In this document: one piece after another, positions 20,931-29,610 of the stretch | Position numbering within the stretch: position 1 is the first letter of the stretch | Layout of the letters: every line of letters begins with the position of its first letter | Assembly: GCA_019633425.1 (NCBI GenBank) | Contig: WSUB01000303.1 | Span: forward strand, 1 to 29,610 | Length of the DNA stretch: 29,610 nucleotides | Direction of reading: 5' to 3' | Origin: Tulasnella sp. 424 | Lineage: Eukaryota; Basidiomycota; Agaricomycetes; Cantharellales; Tulasnellaceae | Notes under the pieces: model-generated | What the model was told of the DNA's origin: nothing | The model's input: the letters and a program-made list of their open reading frames with translations, nothing else | Database searches by the model: none | Position numbers and translations under genes: made by a program

Positions 20931-23900
20931 ATGACGGAACAGCAAGCACCCCATGTCTTGGGCTCTCAAGCTCCCAACAAGGCTGTAAGTCTTCCTCGTA
21001 CCTGAACGCGGAAATAGGCACTGAAGTGAGCTTTTGAAGCGAGAGATTATCGATGGAATGTCCGAGTACCGAATTGACCCAAGGACGATCAAAATCACCG
21101 AAACCGAACCCCGTGCAAAGGGCGGGCAAGGCACCATTAGTCTTGGAGCAAAGATTATTCCTGACGAAGCCCCGAGCTCGATGCCTGAAGATCAGCTAAA
21201 AACGTTTCTTGAGGGAAAGCTAGCAGTAAAAAAGCTCGACTGGAACCGTCAAGATGCCGAAGCGTCGGCGAAGTTTTTCAAGGTAGCGTCGTCAAGTTCC
21301 TGCGTCACCTTCGATGTTCTGATTGCTTTCTCTCAGTCCTTCGCCAATGAACTCGGTATAATGGCGAGCATTTCTCACCCGAACATTGTCAAATTCATCG
21401 GCTTCGTGGAGGACGTGGAGAAGGGTGACGCTTGGATCGTTATACCCTGGGAAGAGAACGGAAACATTCGAGAGTTTTTGCAGTCGGGCGAATGGGAAAT
21501 TCCTGAGCGCGTCTCATTGGTGAGCAGGTTTGACGCGTGCGGTATCTGAATAATCTGAACGGATCGTCGATTTAGGTTCAAGACGTAATCAACGGAGTGG
21601 AGTACTTGCACACCAGACAACCTCCAATCTGTCACGGTGACCTGAAATCGGTGAGTCTCTCGAGCAACCGCCCGAGCTCCTGTGCAGAAGCTGATCGGCC
21701 TTTTAGCTAAATATTCTCGTCAACACCTCCTGTCGTGCAGTCATCACAGATTTCGGGTCGGCAAGGACCAAACAAAACGTCGATGCCCCAACGGGAAACG
21801 GTACGCAAGCGGTCATCGACAACGTGGCCCAAGACCATACATCTCCGAAAATATTTTTTAACCCTTCCACGTTGGAGCTCACCTTAACGGGTCCTGCGTT
21901 CTCCCTTCGATGGACAGCCCCTGAAGTGCTAAACAACGGGGTGCAGGATCTACCCAGCGATATGTGGGCCGTTGGTTGGATCTGCTGGGAGGTGAGTCCG
22001 ATATTGACTGGAAAATGTTCCCCGCGCTTTGCTTATAGTACTTGTACCCTTTAGATCTTCACTGGTAGAATACCCTTCGAGGGACTCAATTTCCAAGGAG
22101 CCATTATATCGCACGTTATGAAAGGAAAATTACCAGCGATTCGGGAGGAAACTGAATTGACCCATATTCTCATGCTGTGTGGCCTAATGTCGGATTGCTG
22201 GATATCAAATCCAGTCGAGAGGACAGATGCCTCGAACTTCCGACGAAAGATTCGCTGGATGGTGAGTATTCCGATCTAGAACTACATCGTCGATTATTGA
22301 ACCAGCTGCGTATTAGCCATCCACGAGACCTTCGGACCATACCACCGACGGTGCGAAAGTCCGGTCCGTCGCACTGCTACAGGAGCTAGGCACAATGTAC
22401 CGTCTGCAACACAACACGGTAATGGCCGAGTCTCATTACCGTTCTGCCATCGACCTTGCGACTCGAACTAAAGACGTCTGGGGCAAGGCAAATGCGTTAC
22501 TCTGTCTGGGCGAGACTTACGATGCAGAGCTGAAGTTTGAAGAGGGGGAGAAGGCGTTTAGAGAAGCATTCGAGATTCACTCTGGCATCGGCAATGAGCT
22601 TGGCGCGGCGAATACACTGACCAGTCTGGGAGCCCTTTATAATAGTCAGTCGAAGTATCAGGAGGCGGAGATGGTATTGAGGCAAGGGCTCGAGATTTAC
22701 TCTCGTATTGGCCATGAACTTGGCACCGCGAATTCATTAGAGGCCTTGGGCGATGCCTATCACGGTCAGTCAAAGACCCACGTGGCGGAGAACGCCTTTG
22801 CGGAGGCCTACCAGATTCATTCTCGCATTGGGAGCGACCTTGGTGCCGGACACGCATTGGGTGGTCTGGGAAGGTCCTATCACGCTCAGTCGAGGTACCA
22901 AGAGGCGGAGAAAACTCTTCAACAGGCGCGCGGAATCCTCTCTCGTACCGGGTATGACGTTGGTGCCGCATGTACGTTGGTCGATCTGGGGGAGACCTAT
23001 TGCGCTCTGTCGATGTACCCGGAGGCGGAGAAGGCTTTGATGGAGGCGCACCGGATCTACTTTCGGATCGCCAGTGACCGTGGTCTCGCAGACGGGTTGG
23101 TCGGCCTGGGGAATACCTATCGCTTTCAGTTCAAGAATGAGGAGGCATCCGAGGCTTTTCTGGAGGCACATGGGATCTACTCTCGCATCGGGGATGACCG
23201 TGGCGCCGCAAAAGCGTTGAATGGTCTAGGATATTCCTATCGCGAGCAGTCAAGATATCAGGAAGCGGAGAAGGCTTTTCTAGAGGCTCATAGCATCAAC
23301 TCTCGTCTCATGAATGACCTTGGTGTCGCCAATGCGCTACTTGGCCTTGGAAGTATTTATCGCGCTCAATCAAGGCTTCAGGAAGCGGAAGAGGCTTTCC
23401 ACGAAGCTCACACTATCTACTCTCGCGGTGGATATTCTTTGGGCGACGGGAATGTATTGCGCAGCCTCGCAGCGCTTTATAGCGACCAGTCCAGACATAA
23501 CGATGCGGCGGCTGCGTTCAGCCAAGCCCTTGCTTCGTATGATCGCGCTGGCGACGCCGTCAGCAAATGCAAAGCCCTATTAGCCCTCGCGAAAGACCAT
23601 AATGCTCATTGCAGATACCCCAAAGTCGAGGAGGCTGCCGAAGAAGCTCTTGCCATTGCCATCAGTATCGGCAACAAAGAATGTCAAGCGGATAGTTGGT
23701 TGCTGTTGTCGCGGATCTTCTTAGCTCAATCAAGGCAGACCAAAGAAAAAGAGGCGTTAGTCCAAGCTGCGGCTGCGCTTACTGGTCTTAACAACGGGGC
23801 AGCTCACGCCGAGACTCTGCATCGGCTCGGCTATATCCACTATCAGCAGGGGGCATACGACGAAGCGGAAGAGTGTTTCCGCCTTGCCCAGGCCATATGG

Positions 23901-24251
23901 TCAAGCATGGAAAGCTTTGGCAGTGAACTTGGTAAAGAGCTGTTCTGTCTTGGAACGTTGTACTCTCTCCAAAATCTACTTGGTGATGCAGAAGAGTGCT
24001 TCGCCCAAGCACGTCTCGCATATGCAAGGGATGTCAACGAGGAGCTTGAGGCATTGGCGTTGGATGCACTAGCGGGATCACTTTTCGTGCAAAACAAACT
24101 TGACAGTGCAAAGGCGGCTTGTCTGGAAGCTCGCGAGATTTACGCGCGAATGGGCCGGCCGATGAGCGGCCAGTGTGAGCGTATTTGGGAGTTCCTCCTG
24201 AGTTTGGAACGGCCAAAAGGTTTGCTGTTGGATCGTGTATTCCGAGAGTGA
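20931..24251 (+). CDS. TKL-like protein kinase fused to a long TPR array
   Basis: Seven exons: 20931-20984, 21031-21282, 21337-21519, 21576-21650, 21707-21991, 22055-22261, 22317-24251; 996 aa. All junctions keep frame; the first intron (46 nt) is the least certain. Kinase domain about residues 35-350: glycine loop AKGGQGTISLG (48-57), VAIK-type lysine in LAVKK (about 85), helix-C Glu in ANEL (about 107), hinge IPWEENG, catalytic loop HGDLKSLNIL (Asp 185, Lys 187, Asn 190), DFG at 203-205, APE at about 259-261. Every catalytic residue is present, and HGDLKS suggests the tyrosine-kinase-like group. From about residue 385 there are some 14 TPRs of 40 residues (for example EAEKAFLEAHGIYSRIGDD), which usually bind partner proteins. 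No signal peptide or membrane segment, so probably intracellular. Substrate unknown. A dead paralogue lies at 8909. Confidence 0.88.
22461..24140 (+). repeat. Array of about 14 TPR units, period 120 bp
   Basis: Inside the last exon of the kinase-TPR gene the protein repeats every 40 residues with anchors LG..Y..QS.YQEAE.AF..A..IYSRIG.DLG.A. Early units are more alike than late ones, and after about 23480 the units degenerate. The 40-residue period (instead of 34) marks the longer-helix TPR form common in fungal multi-TPR proteins. Confidence 0.8.
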
Positions 24252-24663
24252 TCTTTTCGTTGCATTGCGACTAGGTGGGTATTTCCTGGCAACTGCGCCG
24301 AAGCTTGCACTCACAGACAATTGCTTTCGGATCCAGACGTTCCCTTCACTTCTTGGTACGCTTCATTGCTTCTCCCTCTTTTCACAGTTTTACAAGTACA
24401 TACATCTTCAGACCGTTTAAAGTTCTTTGCCATATGCACGTCTGTGCCGCGGTTCCAATGCCCGTCACGTGTCCTAAGCCTCTTAGGCCTGTGTTTTGAC
24501 CGCCATGTTCCTTGTATTTCAACAATATCCATTTGCAGTACGATTAGATCCATGTGTTCCCTCCTTTGTCTCGCGGGTAATTAATCAACTGTCATTGTGC
24601 CATCCTTAAATGGGGGGCATTGTGATGAGCAACTCTCGTTTGCGACATTTCTTTTTCTCGTCA
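24252..24663 (+). other. 3' flank of the kinase-TPR gene
   Basis: No gene seen. Small inverted repeat CCTAAGCCTCTTAGG at about 24473-24487, of unknown meaning. Confidence 0.35.
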
Positions 24664-25308
24664 ACACACTGTTCAACGAGAAAGACTTTTGGTAAGCATC
24701 ACTCACTCTCCTTTCATCTGAAGGCTCTTCATCCCTCATAATGAATGTCCCTTTTCAACAGTGGACTACCATGACTTGTTGGTCGGCACTCCCGATTCGG
24801 GGCCTGCATTAAATTTACGGCGATGGGGATTGCGCGATCCACGAGTCGTGGCCGCACCATTTTGTAGTTTACGCTTGGCAGCATCTGGCTGCGTCGTTAC
24901 AGTTGCTGAAGGTGAGCTGTATAGCGGTGATCGAAGGCGTGAGCTCTCCGGGCGCCGCGCGAAGAGCAAAGCGGCGAATCCGATTCCACTTCAACACGGC
25001 GTTCAACATTTCCTTCGGTGGCGGTTCAACAGCCTATGACGTCCTCGCAGCAGACAGAATTGTTGTGGAAGCCTTATCCGCTCTCTGGCTCTTCAAGCCG
25101 GGGAGTCGACCGTGTTTTCGCTTCACTTGAGCCAACAGGAAGCTGAAGGGTCCGAGTCCGAGTGTATCGACTCGAACACGTTCATCGGTCAGCCTGAATA
25201 CCTCCCTCTCGTTTCCGTTCAAAGTGTCCTGGACAAGTCATTCGTCAACGAGATCAGCATAATGGCGATTATTTCTCACCCAAGTTCATTGGTTTTGTGG
25301 AGGACGTG
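24664..25308 (+). pseudogene. Chimeric relic: protease E-like fragments fused to a kinase fragment
   Basis: Pieces in order: end of a protease exon 1 (24664-24691, like GTCAACGAAAGCGAC of E), a retained intron (24692-24761, GTAAGC..CAACAG), exon 2 start (DYHDLLVGTP at 24762), then after a scrambled stretch FNISFGGGSTAYDVLAADRI (from about 24990) and FSLHLSQQEAEGSESECIDS with the following TFIGQPEYLPL (from about 25112). At about 25237 it passes without an intron into SFVNEISIMAIISHP, matching SFANELGIMASISHP at the start of kinase exon 3, and then DNA similar to FIGFVEDV. The part with the catalytic DTGS is missing, so no protease can be made. Best explained as remains of a duplicated protease E plus kinase unit with an internal deletion. 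Confidence 0.78.
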
Positions 25309-26173
25309 CGCTCGATCGGTACCTGCTTGGGATATGACGTCACAACACAGGTTCGAAATTGCACTTTGGACCGACGTCTCGAATTCCCTCCTCCCTCGTT
25401 CTTGCACTCTCATCCTACCCACTCTTTTTATCTCATCAAACTCAGAACAACACAAATCATATAAGCATGTGCTCCGGATTCAGCACTCGCCACACAGTGC
25501 AACGTCGCGGCTGGCCTTCACTTTACGCGAGACAACACCCCGGAAGTTGCCTCTCAAGCAATCACCAAGGAGAAAGACGAGGACATGGTCAATGGCCCTC
25601 CAGGAGATGGGAGGAAGAGAAAGGGAGGCAGGTCATTTGCTGGTGGTGCAAGACACCTCGGTGGGGCGTCAGCGAGGGATGGGACCCCCCTGCGTTGACT
25701 GCAGTCCCTCCACGATAATGATGACTTTCAATGCACCCCAAAGTGATCCCATGATTTGAACGAGAGACTAGGTGAGTTTTAATACCTCTCTCTTACACCC
25801 TCTTGTACTCATAACCGGCGTATGGAGCAGAACCGTAGTTGGGATCAGACCACCATGCACCTCACACTCGCTTCCCAACTAAACATCCACCAACGCCAGC
25901 CCATGCGGCAAGCTCACATCGCTGTGCCCAAACTCTACATTTGAAGAAACGCCACTCCTATCCGCATTGTGATCCCACCATGGCCAGATGGTTCTCCCGA
26001 CTTTGGGTGTGAAGCGCCTGTCCACTGTTGCAACCGACCACACCCGAGTCCCAAACTATCGCGAAAGCGTGTCGCTCAGCACTTTCCTCCAAAGCGCCGT
26101 CTACACCCACCTCCTCAACAAGGTTTCAATCTCTACGAATTAGCCCCAAACAGGACTCGCCGCGCAATAGTGC
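25309..26173. other. Unresolved region after the chimeric relic
   Basis: No gene recognised with confidence. TGACGTCA, a perfect CRE-like palindrome, lies at about 25335. A TATAAG and ATG near 25461 precede a short open stretch reading QCNVAAGLHFTRDNTPEVAS, which resembles nothing I know. On the minus strand a possible C-terminal exon reads NYGSAPYAGYEYKRV and stops at 25795-25793. Upstream minus-strand frames (for example TIWPWWDHNADRSGVSSNVE, stop at 25881-25879) are broken by stops. Could be a decayed gene. Confidence 0.25.
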
Positions 26174-27324
26174 ATGACCGAACAAGCAGCACGGGCCAAC
26201 TCACCTCCTGCCCAGTCTTCATCGGAAACGTACGACTCGCAACGCAGACTGAAGGCACCGATCGGCCAACATAACGTTGATATTTACAACTACTCTGCCG
26301 TGGAGGAGGACAACGATGAAGGTCGAGGCGGGTCTAAGTCCAACGAGAGGAGGGACTGAGAGTCGACCACCGTTGGGAACCGTCCGGGTACGTATCAAAG
26401 CTTGGTTGAATTCAAGCTATCGCTGCGCGCCGCCTCCGTCAGAATCCCCTCTCCCAATTCGTCTCAACAGTTTTGCTCCGGCAGTCATCCTGCAACCCAC
26501 ATCCTACCCCTTGCGCTTATGCCTCGAGCATCGACTGTCCGGACCTTCGCAAGTCACAATCGTTCGTCCAGCACCTTCCATCATCGATCGCCTCGGTTCT
26601 GTTGCCTCGTCAAATGACGACTGAGCTTGATTTGTAGCCACAGGCATCGCCAGCCGGACTACAGCTCGAATACAAATCACCTCCACCAACCGCTCTCAAG
26701 CTGTCAAGTGCGAGATCGTCGCTCGTCATCAACCGTAGCGGCACATCGAACATCGCAAGACCGAGAACCACTAGGGGAGTCAATGGCATCCACATCTTTC
26801 CCATCTCCGAGGGCTCACCGAACGCAAGCACTCTTCGTCGAATCTCAAACTTAGCGGCCTCTGTTGACGCTGTAGGGAACGGACCAACCAATGCGCCCGC
26901 GGACACACCACCAACATTCTCGTTCGGTCCTTCTTTTCCGAGTCGCGACCTTCCGTCCAAGAAAGTCCCGAACGGTTTTGTCCAAGTTCCAAATATTGGA
27001 GCGGACTCCACTTTCGCTTGGAGGAGGAGCCTGCAGAGAGGACCATATTTCGCGATTCGACAAGTGTCCTCTCAGCCTCTTTGTCCCTTCCTCCCTCCGC
27101 GCATTCCTTGTCACGGTTATATGTATTTTAGTCTCTTATTGCGCTTTTCGCTTATCATATGTACGGGCTTGGTTTTATCGTCAGGTTGCATATACCAGCC
27201 ATTTATACTTGAGCACGGCACAGCCGTTGGGTGTACGGCACTTTGCTCACCGATTCGCCACACGGCGGGTACCACACGTCCATTACAAAAAATCGAAAAG
27301 GGTATATTCCTTGGTTGTACCTAG
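26174..27324 (+). other. Unresolved open frames, possibly a multi-exon gene for a disordered protein
   Basis: An ATG at 26174 opens 61 codons of hydrophilic sequence (MTEQAARANSPPAQSSSETY onward, acidic then KSNERRD). Further on, one plus-strand frame stays open for about 229 codons (26638-27324) without any Met at its start, reading for example TALKLSSARSSLVINRSGTS and FSFGPSFPSRDLPSKKVPNG. The composition is low in hydrophobic residues, as in disordered proteins. I could not join these frames with convincing splice sites, and an antisense frame (27011-26610) is also open. It may be a real gene, a decayed one, or partly chance. No family recognised. Confidence 0.22.
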
Positions 27325-27567
27325 GGGTAAATATATATATATCTTACTCGCGAGGAAAAAGAGTGCCAAATCCGAGACGCGTCGATGCGGAGGAACAGGA
27401 AGAAGATCTAGAGTAATCTAAGTAGTTGACGGACAGCGTGAAAACCAACGAGGAGGAGAAATAGCAAGAAATCAGGTTACTGAATGCAGATCGAGAGTGC
27501 GAGAGCGGGGGATTCATTTACTGATACAACTGTCTGCCAAGGCAGACTCTCGGGCCGCCAGTGAGCG
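27325..27567. other. Short gene-free stretch with a TA run
   Basis: A (TA)n run of about 12 nt near 27331-27343. Nothing else recognised. Confidence 0.3.
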
Positions 27568-27855
27568 ATGAGTTTTAGACCTACTTACTGCGATCCGGAC
27601 GTCAGAGAACAAGCAGGTGCTGTTCAGATGCCAGGCGAGAGATACAGCACGATGAAAAGGAAAGAGCTTACAGTGGAGGAGAGGTTCGCTGCAGCAGCAA
27701 AGCGGAAGAAACAGAAGGTCGTGGGGAGCGAGCACTGGCGCCGCGCGCAGGGGGACCGGAAGATTGCGGAGGGGAAGCTACACATAGAACTTGAGGACGG
27801 ATTTTGGTGTTGCAAACGGAGCACTTGGAAGGATGCACGACATTGTCCTAAATAA
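27568..27855 (+). CDS. Small basic hypothetical protein, 95 aa
   Basis: Single open frame with a true ATG, starting MSFRPTYCDPDVREQAGAVQ. The middle is rich in Lys, Arg and Glu (ERFAAAAKRKKQKVVGSEHW), could form a basic helix and contains a possible nuclear localisation signal (KRKKQK). Cysteines near the end (WCCKRS, RHCPK) have no recognised pattern. No neighbour or paralogue in the window supports it, and the antisense strand is open as well. It may be real, a fragment, or chance. Confidence 0.25.
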   Translation: MSFRPTYCDPDVREQAGAVQMPGERYSTMKRKELTVEERFAAAAKRKKQKVVGSEHWRRAQGDRKIAEGKLHIELEDGFWCCKRSTWKDARHCPK

Positions 27856-28604
27856 AGATAAGGACTGTCAAACACACCCAGCTCACGGCAGTTTATACGT
27901 TCCCAGGGGCAAACACTGAGGCAGGCGATAGTAGACATCTGAAAGCCACCGGGTTGACAAGTCATTGCTTGTAAGCGGAGCTCGGCTGCCCGTCGAGAAC
28001 GAAAGGTCGGAGGAGCTGGGTGCTAAGACGAATGAAATAGTGGTTGGACATGGGGAGGAGGCGCGAGTCTCGAGAGGACGAAGTGCGAAGGGGGATTGGT
28101 CACACGGAGACGGGGAAGGAGGAAACGGCGTGCATGGAATGAACATGGACTAACATGGAGGAAGTACTGTGAAAAGTAGAAGAGACGCACAGATGGTGGG
28201 GACAAGAGAATAGGGGGCATGCGTGTGATCCGAATTCAATGCGTCGATCAGGGGGTGGCGTGCCTGTGCGCGCGCGCATAGCAAAAGGGTCAGGTTGGCA
28301 CGTCGACGTCTGGCGCAATTTCAATCAGTAACTTAAGCGAGCAAGGTATCCATCTACCAGATTGGTGTAGTGTATAAGCAATGGTCATTGTACAGAAGGG
28401 AACTTGGCTTGGCCGGAAAGTCGAAAGTCGAACATCGGTGTTGACAGCGGCCGGCTTGAGGCATCCTCGTGTTCTCAGCGGGGATACGAAGTCTCTCACT
28501 CGCACCACATCCCCCCTCCATCCCCTGCAGCTTACCCAAAGATCGCTCGAACCTTGGATTCCCAATCTACAGCAACAACTGGACTCAACGAGACCCACGC
28601 GCTC
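27856..28604 (+). other. Upstream region of the MLKL-like gene
   Basis: TATAAG at 28373-28378 is about 230 nt before the assigned ATG. (GC)n run at about 28268-28277. The frame of the first exon is open back to about 28404 without an ATG, so an extra 5' exon is possible. No other gene seen. Confidence 0.35.
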
Positions 28605-29585
28605 ATGGCACTACCGACGATACGTGCTAACCCCGCACCGCCTTCTAACAACCACATTCCGGCCTCCAACCTCGGCAGAAAAGTAGACGACGCGAGGAAA
28701 GCCGTACTATCTATTCTCAAGGTAACACCGCATACGCATCCTATTACCCTTGTCTTCGCGCTCATATATACGATGTAGGACACGAGCTGGCCGGCAAAAG
28801 CCAGGCAGGATGTCCAAGGCTTTATTGAAACGATGGAAACGAAGCTCAATCTAGAACGAATCCCCATGGACGATACCCAAATACAGGGAGAGCTTAGGAT
28901 TGCGATCGAACATTTCCTCAAGTGCGTCGGGATCGTCTCCACACCCTCGCTTTCTGCTAATTCAATTCTCCTAGGGAACTAGAGAGCGTGCGCGGGAGAC
29001 TGAAGGAAAAGTCGAGGAAGTACGATACAAAGAAGAAGGGACTTCGAGACGAGGTCGCGATTTGGTTCTATGGAGTGAAACTGGGGGACTGCACTGGAGT
29101 CTTAACGAATTGTCGGGCGGACGCCGAGAAGAGCCTAACGAGTCTCAACGTCAGTTGGTGGTTTGCGTTCCGGCCTGCTCCGCAGTCATTCTCATTTCGG
29201 TTTCTAGGATCACTTGGGGAACCCAGCAAGCATCGCGGCTGGGAAACCGAAAAAGAGTCCCCTGCGCGGACAACTTCTCAATGCCGCGAAAATCGTGTCC
29301 AAAGTTGCGGAGGGAGCCTCTGGACTGCCTGTGGTCGGAGGCTACATCGGGGTTGCAGCCAAAGTGGCATCAACCATAGTCGAGATGGCCCAAGTGAGTA
29401 CACCTGCGGTCAAACTCGTGTCTCCTGCTCATCGGTTACGTCAAGGCTATGGAAGATAACGATGAAAGGGCCGAGAGATTGGGAACCCACGTCTGCAATC
29501 TATCCGAAGTGCTCGAGAGAGTAAGCAAAAACCCCCGCCAATCAGAGCAAAGTCAGACAACGAATGGCATAGAGGCCCTACAGCG
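28605..29585 (+). CDS. N-terminal part of a signalling protein with an MLKL/HeLo-like four-helix domain; continues beyond the window
   Basis: Exons: 28605-28721, 28779-28921, 28975-29149, 29208-29393, 29446-29520 and a tiny one near 29573-29585 (or 29575-29585), then a donor GTGAGT. The first five give 232 aa. After a Pro/Asn-rich start the protein is helical and charged (LKEKSRKYDTKKKGL). It then has the segment AAKIVSKVAEGASGLPVVGG, continuing YIGVAAKVASTIVEMAQAME and DNDERAERLG. The pattern hydrophobic helix, G-LPVVG turn, hydrophobic helix, then an acidic helix with ER is characteristic of the N-terminal adaptor domains (MLKL_NTD-like) on many Agaricomycete NLR-like and kinase proteins. 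In MLKL and HeLo proteins this bundle drives membrane damage in cell death. Whatever follows (NACHT/AAA, kinase or TPR) is outside the window. Confidence 0.7.
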
Positions 29586-29610
29586 GTGAGTAAGGTTTTG
29601 TTTTCCGTTC

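Noticed and set aside
22558..23171. Minus-strand open frames opposite the TPR array
   Set aside because: Antisense shadows of the 120-bp repeats with no family character.
24664..25308. A functional protease-kinase fusion gene
   Set aside because: The segment with the first catalytic Asp is missing and sequence between the conserved blocks is scrambled, with part of the kinase segment deleted.
27331..27343. TA run as a replication origin or promoter
   Set aside because: Only a short dinucleotide run; nothing around it supports a function.

Overview
The window is nuclear DNA from a filamentous fungus, most likely a basidiomycete of the Agaricomycetes. Its genes carry many short introns (about 45-85 nt, GT..AG). 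It holds an F-box/LRR-type protein, TKL-like kinases fused to tetratricopeptide repeats (TPRs), secreted pepsin-like proteases and an MLKL-like helical N-terminal domain, a mixture typical of that group. No prokaryotic-style operons, rRNA or tRNA genes, or CRISPR arrays were seen.

Layout, left to right. (1) 1-115: edge of a truncated protease copy. (2) 403-2489 (-): protease A, 12 exons. (3) 3758-5379 (-): F-box protein whose start codon is split by an intron. (4) 5842-7933 (-): protease B, a paralogue of A with the same exon pattern, including a 15-nt exon. (5) 8909-11528 (+): kinase-TPR pseudogene. (6) 12840-14332 (+): protease C, 3 exons, followed at 14414-14515 by a C-terminal relic of another copy. 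(7) 15812-17305 (+): protease D. (8) 18379-19832 (+): protease E. (9) 20931-24251 (+): intact kinase-TPR gene, 7 exons, 996 aa. (10) 24664-25308 (+): relic joining a protease fragment to a kinase fragment. (11) 25.8-27.9 kb: unresolved open frames. (12) 28605 to the right edge (+): 5' part of a gene with an MLKL-like four-helix domain.

The locus is a birth-and-death cluster. Secreted aspartic proteases (five apparently intact genes plus three relics) are interleaved with two kinase-TPR genes (one dead) and a chimera of both families. A and B are intron-rich; C, D and E share a 3-exon structure. C and D also share about 1.1 kb of upstream sequence and carry an unusual second catalytic motif (DTGG). 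The proteases should be secreted and activated by Kex2-type cleavage. The kinase-TPR and MLKL-like proteins look intracellular and regulatory. That the two groups act together is only a hypothesis from position.

Exon limits were assigned by reading splice sites, keeping the frame open and comparing paralogues within the window. No database search or transcript data were available.
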